The position numbers were made by a program, and so were the translations under genes. A stretch of DNA of 64,000 nt, taken from NCBI GenBank assembly GCA_004369085.1, contig ML210246.1, positions 39,468-103,467 on the forward strand, in the 5' to 3' direction. This document shows positions 23,382 through 36,200 of this stretch, piece by piece. The stretch is from Coprinopsis marcescibilis (lineage: Eukaryota > Basidiomycota > Agaricomycetes > Agaricales > Psathyrellaceae). Each line of letters opens with the position of its first letter. The first letter of the stretch is position 1. The notes beneath the pieces are model-generated. The model did no database searches and was not told the origin of the DNA. It saw nothing but the letters and a program-made list of their open reading frames with translations.

Positions 23382-24327
23382 GTATGGCGTTCATTCGTCA
23401 CATTTATTAAAACAGCACAACTTTTTCATTTTATGCACAACTTCTTTGAAATTTCAATTGAAATTCACTGCAACTTTTAGAAACTCTACACAACTTTTCC
23501 GAGGTTATGCACAACATTTCTGACATTGCGCAAAACTTTTGGGATTTACGCACAACTTTTTCCGCATTTTACGCTATGCCACACCACAGCCGCTTGCTGG
23601 CGCCAAATCAGCACTCCATTGACATTCTCAGTTGGTTGCTCAGCGTGAGAGGGACCCTTGAGCTTGAGATCTCCTCTGAGTTAAGACTCGAGAGGCCCTG
23701 CTGTCGCGGCTTTCCCTGTTTTTGCCGATTCTGACCCAGTGAACCCTGATGTTAATTATGACTTCAGCATGGGCACACAATTAATATTATTAACTAGTAA
23801 CTGCAATGAATTAGCCTGTAAAAACTCCTCTTTTGGTACTACACCTCAGAGAGTGACTATCACACTCATTACCGGCCTGGGCCAGAAAATCAAACACAGA
23901 GACCAGCCAAGCCAGAGGAGGACTGTCACATTGCCTGGACTCTCATCATGCGCTGGACCCAAGTGGTGGGCCAAAAGGGCTCGGCGAAGGCCTGGTACAG
24001 GGAGGATGAACAGCGCCAATGTGAAAGCAAATGCGAGAGCAAGGATATCTCTCACTGTTGCAGAAGTTTGGCAACCCGGTTGAACGTCACAAATACATAA
24101 CATAATCGCGGAAAAAGTTGTGCGTAAATTCCAAAAGTTGTGCGCATTCCCGAAAAAAAATTGCGCATCTGTAAAACAAAGTTGTGCGTAATCTCAGAAA
24201 AGTTGTGCTGATATCCAGAAGTCGTGCTAAATTTTAAACTTCTGAATTTCAATTGAAAATCCATGAAGTTGTGCGTAAAATCAAAAAGTTGTGCTGTTTT
24301 ATTAAATGCGACGAATGAACGCCATAC
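23382..24327. mobile_element. Non-autonomous DNA transposon with terminal inverted repeats of about 200 bp
   Basis: The left end (23382 to about 23575, starting GTATGGCGTTCATTCGTC) matches the reverse complement of the right end (about 24105-24327, ending in GACGAATGAACGCCATAC). Both arms carry spaced copies of GCACAACTTTT about every 20-30 bp, as expected for subterminal transposase binding sites. The element is flanked by TTTT on both sides (23378-23381 and 24328-24331), possibly a target duplication, though such short T runs could be chance. The roughly 530-bp core has no transposase frame, so the element depends on an enzyme from elsewhere. Superfamily not assigned. Confidence 0.85.
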
Positions 24328-24492
24328 TTTTCCTTCACAGTGACCTTTGTCTGAAGGCTTGGAGCATAGCCAATTTGACAGTGCAAGATGCAAAAAGAAA
24401 ATGACCCATATAGTCAGTCATACATACGAAATTATTGGTTTCGGCTGGTATACATAATTGAAAAGGTTGGTACATAAAACAGTCCAAATCAT

Positions 24493-27400
24493 TTAGAAAT
24501 TAGAATTCGTTGAGCCACCCGAGAGTCTCTCCAACAACCGGCGACATTCCTGGAGCTCCAGACTGTACGATGCCACTTGAGGCTGAGATAAGATTAGGCG
24601 CTCGTATATGATGATCGCGGTCTTGAGGGGGACGCTGGCTTCGTTGCTACCGAGGCCGACAAGTGATTCGACGTATGTTTTGTGCAGCGCACTAGAATTG
24701 TGGTCAGAGATCTCGTATGTCTCCCCTTCGATTGCCTTGCGGTAAATTTCTAAACCCTCCAGAACAGGCGGAAGGGCGTCCTCGTAGCGACCGCAATGGT
24801 TGAAAGAGTATGCCATGGTGTCTAGCGATGCTACAAGGTCATCAGAGAATGCTTTTGGGTTCTCCAAGGCCAGTCGGCGTAATATATTGACCGACTCTTC
24901 TGCTGCTGTATGAGCTTCAGGTTTCCGACCGGGAATTTGAGCAAGGTACCATGCTAGGCTATTCAATGCGCCTGCCAAAAGAGATTCATACGTGGCACAA
25001 TCGCGAGCTGCAAGCCCACGGCGGATGTGCACGCATTCCTTTGCAATTGGGACAGCTTCGCTGTAGCGACTGCAACTGCCCAGGATATGGGCCAAGTTCA
25101 AGAGCAAATGTGCCAGACCTGCGTCGAAGCTCTGTGGGTCCTCGCGTGCCAAACGGCGTCGGATATCTACAGCCTCCTGAGCTGGCTCAATCGATTCCGT
25201 CAATGTGGTGGGCGACTGGGAAAGGTACCAGGCATATTTGTGGAGGGAGTCAGCTAGTGATGCTTCGTGTGCTGATGGATTTCCTTCTGCCAGCCGACGG
25301 CGGATGTCCACACATTCTTTTATAATCGGGACAGCTCCACTGTAGCGATTGGAATTTCCCAGGGCACAGGCCAGGTTGAAGAGCGAATGCGCCAGACCTG
25401 CGTCGAAGCTCTGTGGGTCCCTGTGTGCCAAACGGCGTCGGATATCCACAGCTTCCTGGCCAGGCTCAATTGACTCCGCCAAAGTTGTGAGTGACTTGGA
25501 AAGGTACAAGGCATAGCTGTGGAGGGAGTTGGCTAGTGACGCTTCGTGTGCTGCTGGATCTCCTCTTGCCATCCTACGGCGGGTCTCTACGCATTCCTTT
25601 GCAAGAGGGACAGCTTCGCTGTAGCGACTGCAACTGCCCAGGTTATAGGCCAGGCTGAAGAGCGAATGCGCCAGACCTGCGTCGAAGCTCTGTGGGTCCC
25701 TGCATGCCAAACGGCGTCGGATCTCAACAGCCTCCTGACCAGGCTCGATTGACTCCGCCAAAGTGGTGGGCGACTTGGAAAGGTACAAGGCATAGTTGTG
25801 GAGGGAGTCGGCCAGTGATGGTTCGTGTGCGGCTGAATCTTCTACCGCCAGCCTACGGCGGGCCTCCACGCATTCCTTTGCAAGCACGACAGCTTCGCTG
25901 TAGCGACTGCAACTGCCCAGGTTATAGGCCAGGTTAAGGAGCGAATGCGCCAGACCTGCGTCGAAGGTATGTGGGTCCTCGCGTGCCAAACGGCGTCGGA
26001 TATCCACAGCCTCCTGGCCAGGCCTGATCGACTCTACCAACGTGGTGGGGGACTTGGAAAGGTACAAGGCATAGTTGTGGAGGGAGTCACCTAGTGATGC
26101 TTTGTGTGTGGCCGGATCTCCTTCCGCCAGCCTACGGCGGATGTCCACACATTCTTTTATAATCGGGACAGCTCTGCAGTAGCGACCGCAATTGCCCAGG
26201 GCACAGGCCAGGTTGAAGAGCGACCGCGCCAAATCTGCGGCAAAGCTATGTGGGTCCTCGCGTGCCAATCGACGTTGTATCTCCACAGCCTCCTGAGCTG
26301 GCTCAATTGATTCCGCCAACGTGGAGGGTGACTGGGAAAGGTACCAGGCATGTCTGTGGAGGGAGTCAACTAGTGATGTTTCGTGTGCTGCTGGATTTAC
26401 TTCTGCAAGCCGACGGCGGATGTCCACACATTCTTTTATAATCGGGACCGCTCTGCTGTAGCGACCGCAATTGCCCAGGGCACAGGCCAGGTCGAAGAGT
26501 GACCACGCCAAATCTACGTGGAAGTTTTGTGGGTTCTCGCGTGCCAAACGACATCGTATCTCCACAGCCTCTTGAGCTGGCTCAATCGATTCCGCCAACG
26601 TGGTGGGTGACTGGGAAAGGTACCAGGCATATCTGTGGAGGGAGTCAGCTAATGATGCTTCGTGTGCTGCTGGATCTCCTTCTGCTAGCCAACGGCGGAT
26701 GTCCACACATTCTTTTGTAATGGGGACCGCTGCGCTGTAGCGACCGCAATTGCCCAACGCACAGGCCAGGTTGAAGAGCGACAACGCCAGATCTGCGTTG
26801 AAGCTCTTTGTGTCCTCGTATGCCAATCGGCGTCGGATCTTCACAGCCTCCTGACCAGACTCGCTCGACTCCACCAACGTGGTGGGTGACTTGGAAAGGT
26901 ACATGGCATGACTGTGAAGGGAGTCGGCTAGCGATGCTTCGTGTGCTGCTGAGTCTCCTTCTGCTAGCCGACGGCGGATGTCCACGCATTCCTTTGCGAT
27001 CTCGACAGCTTCGCTGTGGCGATTGCAATCATCCAGGCTATAGGCCAGGGTGAAGAGCGACTGCTCCAGATCCGCTTCGAACCTCAGTGGGTCGTGACGT
27101 GCCAAGCGGCGTAGGATCTCTACGGCCTCCTGACCAGGCTCGATTGACTCCGCCAGCATGGTGGGAGACTGGGAAAGGTAGATGGCGTAGCTGTGGAGGG
27201 AGCTGGCTAGTGACGGTTCGTGTGCTGTTGGTTCTTCTTCCGCTAGCCGACGGCGGATGTCCACGCACTCCCTTGCGATCGGAACAGCTTCGCTGTAGCG
27301 ACTGGACTTGCCCAGGGCATCGGCCAGGTTGAAGAGTGACCACGCCAGATCTGCGTCAAAGCTCCCTGGGTCCTGGTGTGCCAAACGGCGTAGGATCTCC

Positions 27401-30400
27401 ACAGCCTCCTGACTAGACATGATTGATTTCGCCAACGTGTTGGGTGACTGGGAAAGGTAGATTGCGTAGCTGTGGAGGGAGCTGGCTAGTGATGGTTCAT
27501 GTGCCGCTGGGTCTCCTTTTACTAGCCTACGGCGGATGTCCACGCATTCCTTTGCGATTGGAACAGCTTCGCTGTAGCGACTGAACTTGCCCAGGTTACA
27601 GGCCAGGTTGAAGAGCGACCGCGCCAGATTTGCGTCGAAGCTCTGTGGGTCCTTGCAAGCCAAACGGCGTCGGATCTCCACAGCTTCTTGACCATACTTG
27701 ATTGACTCCGCCAACGTGGTGGGTGACTTGGAAAGGTAGAGGGCATGGCTGTGAAGGGAGCCGGACAACGCTGATTCATATGCTGCAGGGTCTGCTTCTG
27801 CAAGCTTGCGACGCATTTTGAGTGATTCCAATGAAGGTGGGACTGCATCGCTGTGTTGACCACATTTGTCGAGGCACCAAGCAAGCAAGTAGAGTGTGTA
27901 TGCAAGATATGGACTGAAGTGGGAAGGGTCCTTCTCGACAAGCCGACGTCGAATCATCACAGCTTCCTCCGCTAAAGCCACTGCTTCTGTTGCTCTCCCA
28001 ACCTGAGCATAACATATCCCATGCTGAATAAGGACATCTGCCAGAAAGCTTTCATGCTTGTCTGGAGTACTGGCAACCAGTAAACGGCGAAGTTTTGTGC
28101 TTTCCTCCAAGTAGGTAATCGCTTCGCAATGACGTTGTCGCTCCATCAAAGTTGACGCCGTCAAGGATAGTGCCATAGCCAAGTGAACGCGAAAGGTGCC
28201 AGGCTGAGCGGCTTCCAGCTCACGAAACGTATCGATGGCTCTGACGTCCAACCTGTGGCATTCCTCGTGCCGGTTTAGCCTGTCCAGAATTCGGATTTGT
28301 ATTAAGAGCGCATATCCTAATGCCGGACTTGCCAAACTGTCACTGGTTGAGGTCAGTGGACGTATAACAGTGAGGGCTTCTTCGGCAATCACAAGTCCTT
28401 CCCTTGAGCGAAGGCGGGCATAGAGCAACCGCGCAAGCCTGAATAGACCCGTAGCGTACTCGAGCTCCATAGATGGGTCTGAGGAGCTTGGAATAGATTG
28501 TTGATAAAGTCGGACTGACTCCTCCATCAGGCCCAGGGAAATATCTTGTGGGTATAAGCAGGCCGCCATTGCACAGTATGCTTTCATCGTCATCCTTGTG
28601 TTTTCCGATGTACAGTCAGCGCTGTGGAGTTTCTGTTAAGAGAAAGATGAACAGTTGAATGTCGTCTCGAGATTGACAGCTTACCACTGCTTTCTTTCGC
28701 AAGGAGACTATATCAACGAGGGTGCCCATGGAAGCGCTGGCTTCAAGCAGGTAGCGAGGATTTTCAACGACAATTTCATAAAGTAGCGCGCCATGGGATT
28801 TGTCCACAAAATCCTTTGACGCCGAAAGCTCATGCTGGCCCAATTGGCGACATGCGTACCACAGGTGTTCAACAACCACCTCCTTTGCGAGTCTCGGGAT
28901 CCCTGGTGGCGCTTCTGTGAAATCCCAGACCCAGTCCCCTTCCGTGTACCCGAGGGTTGGGACATTTGTAGGGACAAGCATTTCCTTGATGGTGAGTAGT
29001 GAGAGTCGGGAGAGAAATAGGTGGTGGACGCTGAGATCAATATGATATGGTGGAGGGGCGCTTCGTGTCAGGAACTCCTGGACAGAAAGGTGGAGAAGTT
29101 GGACGGGCTTTTGAGGAGTGTCTCGGGAATAATCTTGAATCAAGGGTCGGATGAAAGAGCAAATCCTGTGGATATCCTCTTCTGTGACTCCATCTGGCGC
29201 GTAAAGGGCAGCCATCCCAGAGACAGACAATGGCTCCATCAGCGTGACAAGGGCCCCCATCACAACATTGTACTTCTCCACAAATCTACGGTCCGTCCAG
29301 TGTAGCTTGGAAAGGATGTGAGCATAGAGCGACTCCAGCTTCTTCGTAGACGTTTCTGACTCTAGCCAATGGCTGCTCGCCCCTTTCACGATGTCGGCGA
29401 GCTCTGCGGGAGGATCGTAGGAGTTGTCGATATGGTTGAGAACCGTTTCGGCCCACAGGAATAAGCCCTCGCTCTTAACAATGAATTCGTCAAGCAACTT
29501 CGGGGATACCCTTCCGTGGTAGTTTGTTTTCGACAATTGGAGCTGGGCGTATGTTCGGACATCTTGAAAACTCGATCCACCTGCCAGCAAACGGGGGAAT
29601 ATATGGATGTGGGGCTGGCCCTCAAGGTGCTCCATTACTTGTGGAACGGGGCGAGTAGTCAGGATAAACTTGAAGGTGGCAGGGAGGCGGGGCACATAGT
29701 CTCGAAGGAATGCCACCAACACTTTGTCTGCTTGTTCATCCAGAGCGTCGATGCCGACGACGAACATGCGATCGGTCGGAAGTAGAGGAATGATAGGAAT
29801 AACAAGGCCTTCGAATTGGGTGATGGCCGGCGAGGAGGCCAACCCGGGATTTTCAACAATCAATCGCCCGATGCCTTGCTCGATCTGCGGATTGATGCTG
29901 CACAGACCACGGATGAACACGGCCATGAAATCTTCAGATGTAAGCTGTTGGTTCGTGTGGCTGAAGAACGATGCCACAAGGAGTCCGCTGTCGTACATCC
30001 CCTTGCAGATTGTATGTGCCAACGCAGACTTTCCACTCCCAGCTGGTCCCCCGACCACTAGCACCCGCTCAGCGTGCTCGGATGAAACACTGCTGTCTAC
30101 GGATCTGGTTGCCCACGAAGATATCTCTTCAAGGTGCACAACGCGCGTTCCTTTTGAACAAACGCGCATAACATCGTAATGGCAACGTTGTGGGTCTGGT
30201 AAGCGTCTTAAAGCTTCGTGGAGTTTGATGCCAGTAGCAGGGTCTGCATCTAAAACGATTCCTTCAGCCCGAGTAGTGAAATAAATCGAAGAAATCTCAC
30301 TATGATAATGGATTTCCAGTCTATCTGCAGCATGCGCATTGATAGAAACGTCGTTCAGGGTGACATGGGGCGATTTAGAGAATATCTCCAGGCCTAGCAT

Positions 30401-30753
30401 ACGGACATGGTTACAAGGCTATCCCATTCTGAACTGTCTACTGCTTACCAGCTTTCGCTGATCCTTGGCCGCGCAAACTGCCTTTGAAAGACTTCCAGAG
30501 TCGTCCGCTCGGCTTCGTATTCGATGAGCCGGGGGTAGCATCTGGGTACAGACAAAACAATCAGTCATATTGTCTATATTTTCTTGGAGGCGGGCCATAC
30601 TAGTGTTCTTGGTACCTGCGGTGTGGGCGGTCACCGGTCAGCACTCCAATTGAAGCTCAGAAGATTCCAAGCACACTTACCTCCAATTCCAATATGAGTA
30701 CGAGCACTAGCACCACAATCGTCTCGTGGGCTTGCTAGTATCGTCTTCAACAT
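24493..30753 (-). CDS. NACHT-TPR NLR-like protein D with a long TPR array
   Basis: Five exons (30753-30681, 30615-30601, 30541-30449, 30393-28685, 28632-24493) join in frame to about 2009 residues. The N-terminus holds the shared motif as LEIFSKSPHVTLNDVSINAH (about 61-80). The NACHT domain has P-loop GGPAGSGKS (about 175), Walker B GIDALDE and FKFILTTRP, then a winged helix (LHWTDRRFVEKY, LLHLSVQEFL). From residue 631 the protein is TPRs, of which ten 93-residue double units (LHSYALYLSKSPTTLAESI and LARSLFNLACNLG faces) are nearly identical. The C-terminus ends in LKTAIIIYERLILSQP and a short tail. The exon 1 start is inferred from phase alone and is the least certain part. The best relative here is the dead copy at 11830-13500. 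Confidence 0.88.
24990..27775 (-). repeat. Ten 279-nt (93-residue) double-TPR units in gene D
   Basis: Recurring blocks return every 279 nt; for example the GTGGAGGGAGCTGGCTAGTGA block recurs from about 27193 to 27472. Each unit codes one TPR of about 47 and one of about 46 residues. An eleventh, more divergent unit follows at the C-terminal side. Confidence 0.85.
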
Positions 30754-32918
30754 GTCACCTGCAGCCAAATGGACGAAACGTTCAAGGTAGATCGAGGGTA
30801 AGGAGGGCTAGAATCCGATGATCGAGCTAAGAGTGTAGGAAGTGAATGAGTCTCGGGCAGATTGGGCCTGGAGGGAACTGAAACTTGAAAGCTATATCGC
30901 AGTTTGGTGGTGAGAATTCAATGAACAGCAGTTTAACAGCAGTTTGATCGACCGAGAATTGTGGGTATATAAGTCCTGAAGCTTCAATGTCATCACCACA
31001 GCCTTGGTTTAGTTCCCCACAAAGCGCGGTTCTTCCATACTTGTTCCAAAAATTGATACAAACCATGATTCTCAAGCAGCATACATCACAACCGACCGCT
31101 TCTCCAGTTCTGCAGCACTGCAACGCAGGCTTGGCCTCGCCTAGATTTGGATCTGTTGGAACCCCCAAAATCACAAGCCTTTGTCACAAGAAGCACAGAT
31201 ACAATTGGTCAGAGAGTAATGGGCACCAAAGGCTGCGCAATCAGCGTTGAAAGTTGAACCTGGTTTGATTGAGGAGTCGGCAAGGCAGGGTGAAAGCCTT
31301 ATATGCGTCGTGAATCGGGTGGGTGGTGCTGGTGGTGTGAGGTCTACCCTCGTGCGCACTGCGTCGTCCAAGGAGCCAAGAGTCAAAGAAGCAGGTATGA
31401 GACAGATCGAAACCCGGACAGGTGCATGGTGGTCAACAAACAGGTACATCCTAATTCTTCTCTCGTCTATGTACATGAAGCAGCACCAGCACGCAACGAT
31501 TTTGCTTAAGAACTGGGTGCCAATGGTTTGGTATGTCCCCTATCCTACCCCCCTTCGCATTTTCACTGACACTTGAAGCAGCTTCTAGAGTCTCAGTTTT
31601 AATCAATTACTCGTTCAATGGGATGATTCGTGCTCACCTGTGACACACGTCCAGCACCAACTTCACAACTGGCAGCGATTGTTACGCGTGGGATACCCTT
31701 GTTTCTGCCTCAACGTTTCTGGGCCTTGACGGAGCCTGGAAGGGTGAACAAAGTGGTAATAGGGGATACCTGTGCCTGGTCAATAACCGAACGTTACATT
31801 ATTTAGTCACAATTACTCACCTTGTGGCATGAATGTCCGGATGTGTATTTGTGGTCCCTTTGTGTCGTCTCTCACAATTGCGAATCCACACATGTTCGCA
31901 GAGAGGACGAGCTCGAGGTGCAGCACAAATACAGTCAACCTTCAGGTGACGTCCGACAAGAACGTGATGAAGAAGGGCAAAGTTTCAATGTGCGCAATGA
32001 AGTATGGGGTGTCTCGGCGGTTGGATGATGACGAGGAATTTAGAACGGCAGGCTCGATGACATGCTGCAGGGTTGAGGATGGCCCGGCGGAATTTCACGG
32101 AGTGAGCTTAATGTTGCGAGGCTGCAAGGTGTGTTGACGCCGTTCGCGCATGTGTTAGTTAGGGATAGTTTAGGAGGTTCCTGTTCCTGGCACCCCTCGG
32201 TGATTTCTAGCTCTGGTACGTCTGATACGTGCTCGACAACTTGCGGTCTGGACGCAGTAACGGTTGGGAGTCAGCACACCGGCACTTTCCTGATCAGTCG
32301 TAAACTCCCCAAGCATAGGAACCTCTACGAGCTTCCTTCTCAGCTACTCGAGACAGGTCCGCAAGTCTTCGTCGGGGTACTGTCCGTCCTCACCCCGCGT
32401 TTGGTCCTTACACCATTGTTTGGTGAACAAGACCTGGTTTGAGCATACGGCGGTGGCGTGGCTGGTGCTACCGTGGCAGGCCATGGTGATGTCGAGACAG
32501 ATGCGGATGGTGTAAAAGGAACGGTTTTGCATTGCGGAGACCTAGGAGTGGTGCTCGAGAGTACGGCTTCGCTGGGGTGTAAGAGTTATGGGGATGCGAG
32601 TCTTGTTCGGGCTCGTCTGATCTCTGACTGTTCGATTTTGATGACTGGTTTCAAATTGCGAGCCAAGGACGCGAATACGAACGATCTCAAGTTACTTGAC
32701 GGTGTCAGTTCAAGGGAATGGGGAGTTGTCTCGCGAGAATGTTTTGGCAAAGGCTTTTAGAAGACAAGCACAAACACCTCAGCTGGCTGCGGCGACTGCT
32801 GCGATTCCTTCAAGTTGAAGTTCTCCCCTTGCTTTCCCCGTCCCCAACATAGTTTTGAACGCAACATGCTTCCGGATGAGGATAAGCCAATAAATGTATG
32901 ATAGTCCTACCTTTCTAC
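30754..32918. other. Gene-poor spacer between gene D and the CHAT locus
   Basis: About 2.2 kb with no gene I can support. It holds the promoter of gene D and the second copy of the degraded repeat. A Cys-containing frame near 31652-31800 (TGSDCYAWDTLVSASTFLG) precedes that repeat and may be part of the same decayed gene. Confidence 0.4.
31839..32175 (+). repeat. Degraded dispersed repeat, copy 2
   Basis: Partner of 19237-19640, with the blocks in the same order. This copy keeps a longer open frame (31829-32137, MNVRMCICGPFVSS onward), rich in Cys and Met, that matches no family I know. Confidence 0.55.
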
Positions 32919-33197
32919 TCAAGTATCAGGACTGAGAGAGGTTCTGCATTTGTTTATGGAGCGATTTGGATTTGATCTCGCCATATGTTTGAGAGACTCT
33001 TTGTAGAAGGAAACGCACTCGTCCAAGTCCCCCAAGTCCCTGTTCTTCTCATACCGTGTGGAGAGGTTGTTCGCCAAGTTGCTGATGTAGGACGCGCGGT
33101 CCGGATTATCGATGGGTTCTTGTTGTGGAATTCCATCGAGCGTGCGTATAGCACCGTCCAGGCTCGCAATATCGATGATGTCGGCAGAAAGCGACAC
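32919..33197 (-). pseudogene. Inverted 5' fragment of a CHAT-TPR gene
   Basis: Codes an N-terminal piece of the fungal CHAT-TPR family on the minus strand: DNPDRASYISNLANNLSTRY and DLDECVSFYKESLKHMARSN. The repeat pattern then breaks off. It sits head to head with the plus-strand CHAT-TPR body that begins at about 33226, which itself lacks this N-terminal part. The simplest reading is an inversion with a break near 33200-33230. Confidence 0.65.
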
Positions 33198-33225
33198 GGT
33201 GTGTTGAGGACCGGATTTCTCTACA

Positions 33226-36200
33226 GTGCCTGAAGATAGAGCAGTTTGGAGCTACACGACATCCCAAAGCGATGTCACATGGAAGAGGAAAGTGCTGCAC
33301 CTTCACAGTCGACTTGAACCTAAGGTGCTGAACAACATGGGGAACACCCTTTTTACATTCAGGCAGAGGGGCCACTTCGAGGACCTGAAGAAATGCATCT
33401 CCCTGCACAAAGAAGCGCTGGATCTGAGCCTTCCCCCCATCCAAATCGATCTTCATCTCTTAACAACTTAGCGAACGCCCTGTCTACCCGATTCAGCAAA
33501 GAGGGCAATATTGATGACCTGGATCAATGTGTATCCCTCTACAGAGAGTCACTAGATTTGATGCCTGCCCCTCATCCAAGCCGTTCCTCTTGTCTCAATA
33601 ACTTGGCGGTCGCCCTCTGCACGAGATTCGAGGAAATGGGCAACTCCGAGGACTTGGAGGAATGCTTGGAGGAATGTATCTCGCTCCACAGTGAAGCACT
33701 GGATCTGCGGGTGGCACCACATCCCGAGGGTTCTGGGACACTCAACAACATGGCAAGTGCCTTCCTCACTCGATTCGAATGTCAAGGAGATTTCGCGGAT
33801 TTGGATCAGTGCATAGCCTTCTACGAGGAATCATTGAGCCTCAGGCCTGCGCTGCATCCGAGTAGGTCTGAGTCGCTCACTAATCTAGCGACCGCCCTCT
33901 CCACTCGATTTGAAGAGAAAGGCAATTCTCTCCTTACTCGCTACGAGCAGAAGGGCGACTTTGAGGACTCGAATCAAGGCGTTGCTCTTTATCGCAAGTC
34001 ACTCGATCTCACACCTGGATTACATCCCGAGCGTTCAGCTGCTCTCAATAACCTGGCAAGTTCTCTTTCTACCCGATTTGGACATAGAAGAAACTTCGAG
34101 GACCTGAAGGAGTGTATTTCACTATACTCTGAGTCGCTCACACTCAGACCTGCACCCCATCCCAATCGTCGGTCCTCTCTCAACAACCTGGCGAATGCAC
34201 TATTCGTTCGATTCGAACAGAAGGGTACCTTTGAGGACTTGGATCAGTGTATTTCTTTCTACAGAGAGTCGCTCAACTTGACCTCTGAGAATCACGCTGA
34301 TCGTTCTATGTCCCTCGGTAACCTGTCGAACGCTCTAATCACGCTATTCGAGCGGAAAGGCGATGTACAGGTGTTGGAGCAAGATCATATTATCGGGAGA
34401 CGCTCGATCTGATGCCTGCACCGCATCCTAATCGTTCCTTGGTTTTAAGTAACCCCGGAAGTGCCCTTCACGTGGAGTTCACCCACTCCGGGAACGACGA
34501 GTCACTTCGCAGTGTGCTCGACCTAGAAGAACAGGCAGCCAAGTACGAAACAGGTTCGTTGTTGAATCCACTACGATTCTCTGCGATCTGGGCTTCGCGC
34601 TGCTTGAAGCATCGTCCTGATGCGTCTGTATCGGCATACGCTCATGCAATACGCCTACTCCCATTACTATCATCACTCGACATGACACTCGCTCAGCGCC
34701 AAAACGTCCTCCTACATGCAAGGGACCTCGCAAGTCAAGCAGTCCATTGTACGATTGCGTCTCGGGATTTAGAGAGCGCTATTGTATTCCTTTCCACCGC
34801 AAGGTCCATATTTGGTCACAAGCACTCCAGCTTCGATCACCGTTGGACCGCCTCGAGAGCTTGAACACCTCGGTTGCCCAAGAGCTTCGTATCATTTCCA
34901 GGAGATTAGAGATCTCCAGCTATACTTCTATGGCTGGAAGTCACATACCATCTTCCGAGAGTGCATATTCCCTTTCGCAGCGACGAGAACAAATTCTCAA
35001 GGAGATTCGAGAAATGGATGGATTAGCGGATTTTCTCCTCCCCCCTTCCTTCGCCTCTCTCAGAACTGCAGCGCTCAATGGTCCAATTGTGTTCTTGAAT
35101 GCGACTGAAAGCAGTTGCAATGCTCTGATCATGCATCCCGGAGGCTCGTTGACGCACGTTCCTCTGCCGAAGGTGAAATACGACGCCTTGGATCAGATGC
35201 AGATTGCAGTCCAGCAGTTGGCGCAGGGACACTCTGTCAACCCTACCTCTTTAGAGACGATCGAAGAGTCTCTGCGTCATGGGGATGCATTGCGAAAGCC
35301 TACCAGGATGGATCCGATGTCCGGTCGAACAGTCAACGACGACTTCAAGTCAATCCTAGAAGCTATGTGGGTAGCTATCGTTGAGCCTGTCGTGATAGCT
35401 CTTCAGCTCACAAAGGTGTGCAAGCTCATGATGTACCACATTGTTTGATCACTGATTGCACCCTTCAGACGACGGTCCCTCCTAGGGTATGGTGGTGTCC
35501 CACAGGGCCATTTTAATTTCTCCCAATCCATGCCGCAGGTGTATACTCCACCAACGGAGAGGGTCAAAGCCTCCTCGACTACGCTGTCTCATCCTACTGT
35601 TACACCCCTCAGGACCTCATATCCGATTCAGCAAACCTAAAACCCGACTTCACTTTCCTTGCGGTCATGGAACCCGAAGGAAATGGATCCGGGGCACGAC
35701 CACTCCCGAAGACGTTGGAGGAGCTGGACCGCATTCGGGAACACATCCCAAGTGCTCAGAACCTCCTCCAACGTGTCGGCTCAAGGAGCATACCAATCAG
35801 CAATGAAACCATCCTCAACGACATTCGACGATCTTCAATCGTCCACTTTGGCTGCCACGGTGATCAGCATCCCACCAACCCACTCGAAAGCTGTCTGCTC
35901 CTCAGCGATGGGCCACTCACGATGTCGACCATCATCCGCGAGTGTCAAACTTCGAATGCATCGCTTGCATATCTTAGTGCATGCCAGACAGCAAAGGGAG
36001 ACGAAGGACAGCCGGACGAGGGCCTTACACTCGCTGCAACGATGATGTTTGCTGGATTTCGTGGTGTCGTTGGGACTATGTGGTAAGTTTAACTTCTGCT
36101 TGAATATGCTCGATCGAGCGACTTCTCAATGATGTCCGTTAGGTCCATCTATGACGTAGACGCCCCTATCGTGGCAGATGTCTTTTATCGCTACCTTTTC

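Noticed and set aside
23338..23580. GCACAAC repeats as a CRISPR-like array
   Set aside because: Eukaryotic context, repeats of only about 11 bases with uneven spacing, and a mirrored copy at 24105-24327 show it is a transposon end.
24951..27332. Plus-strand repeated frames of 60-120 codons opposite gene D
   Set aside because: Antisense images of the 279-nt units; each ends in the same place in every unit.
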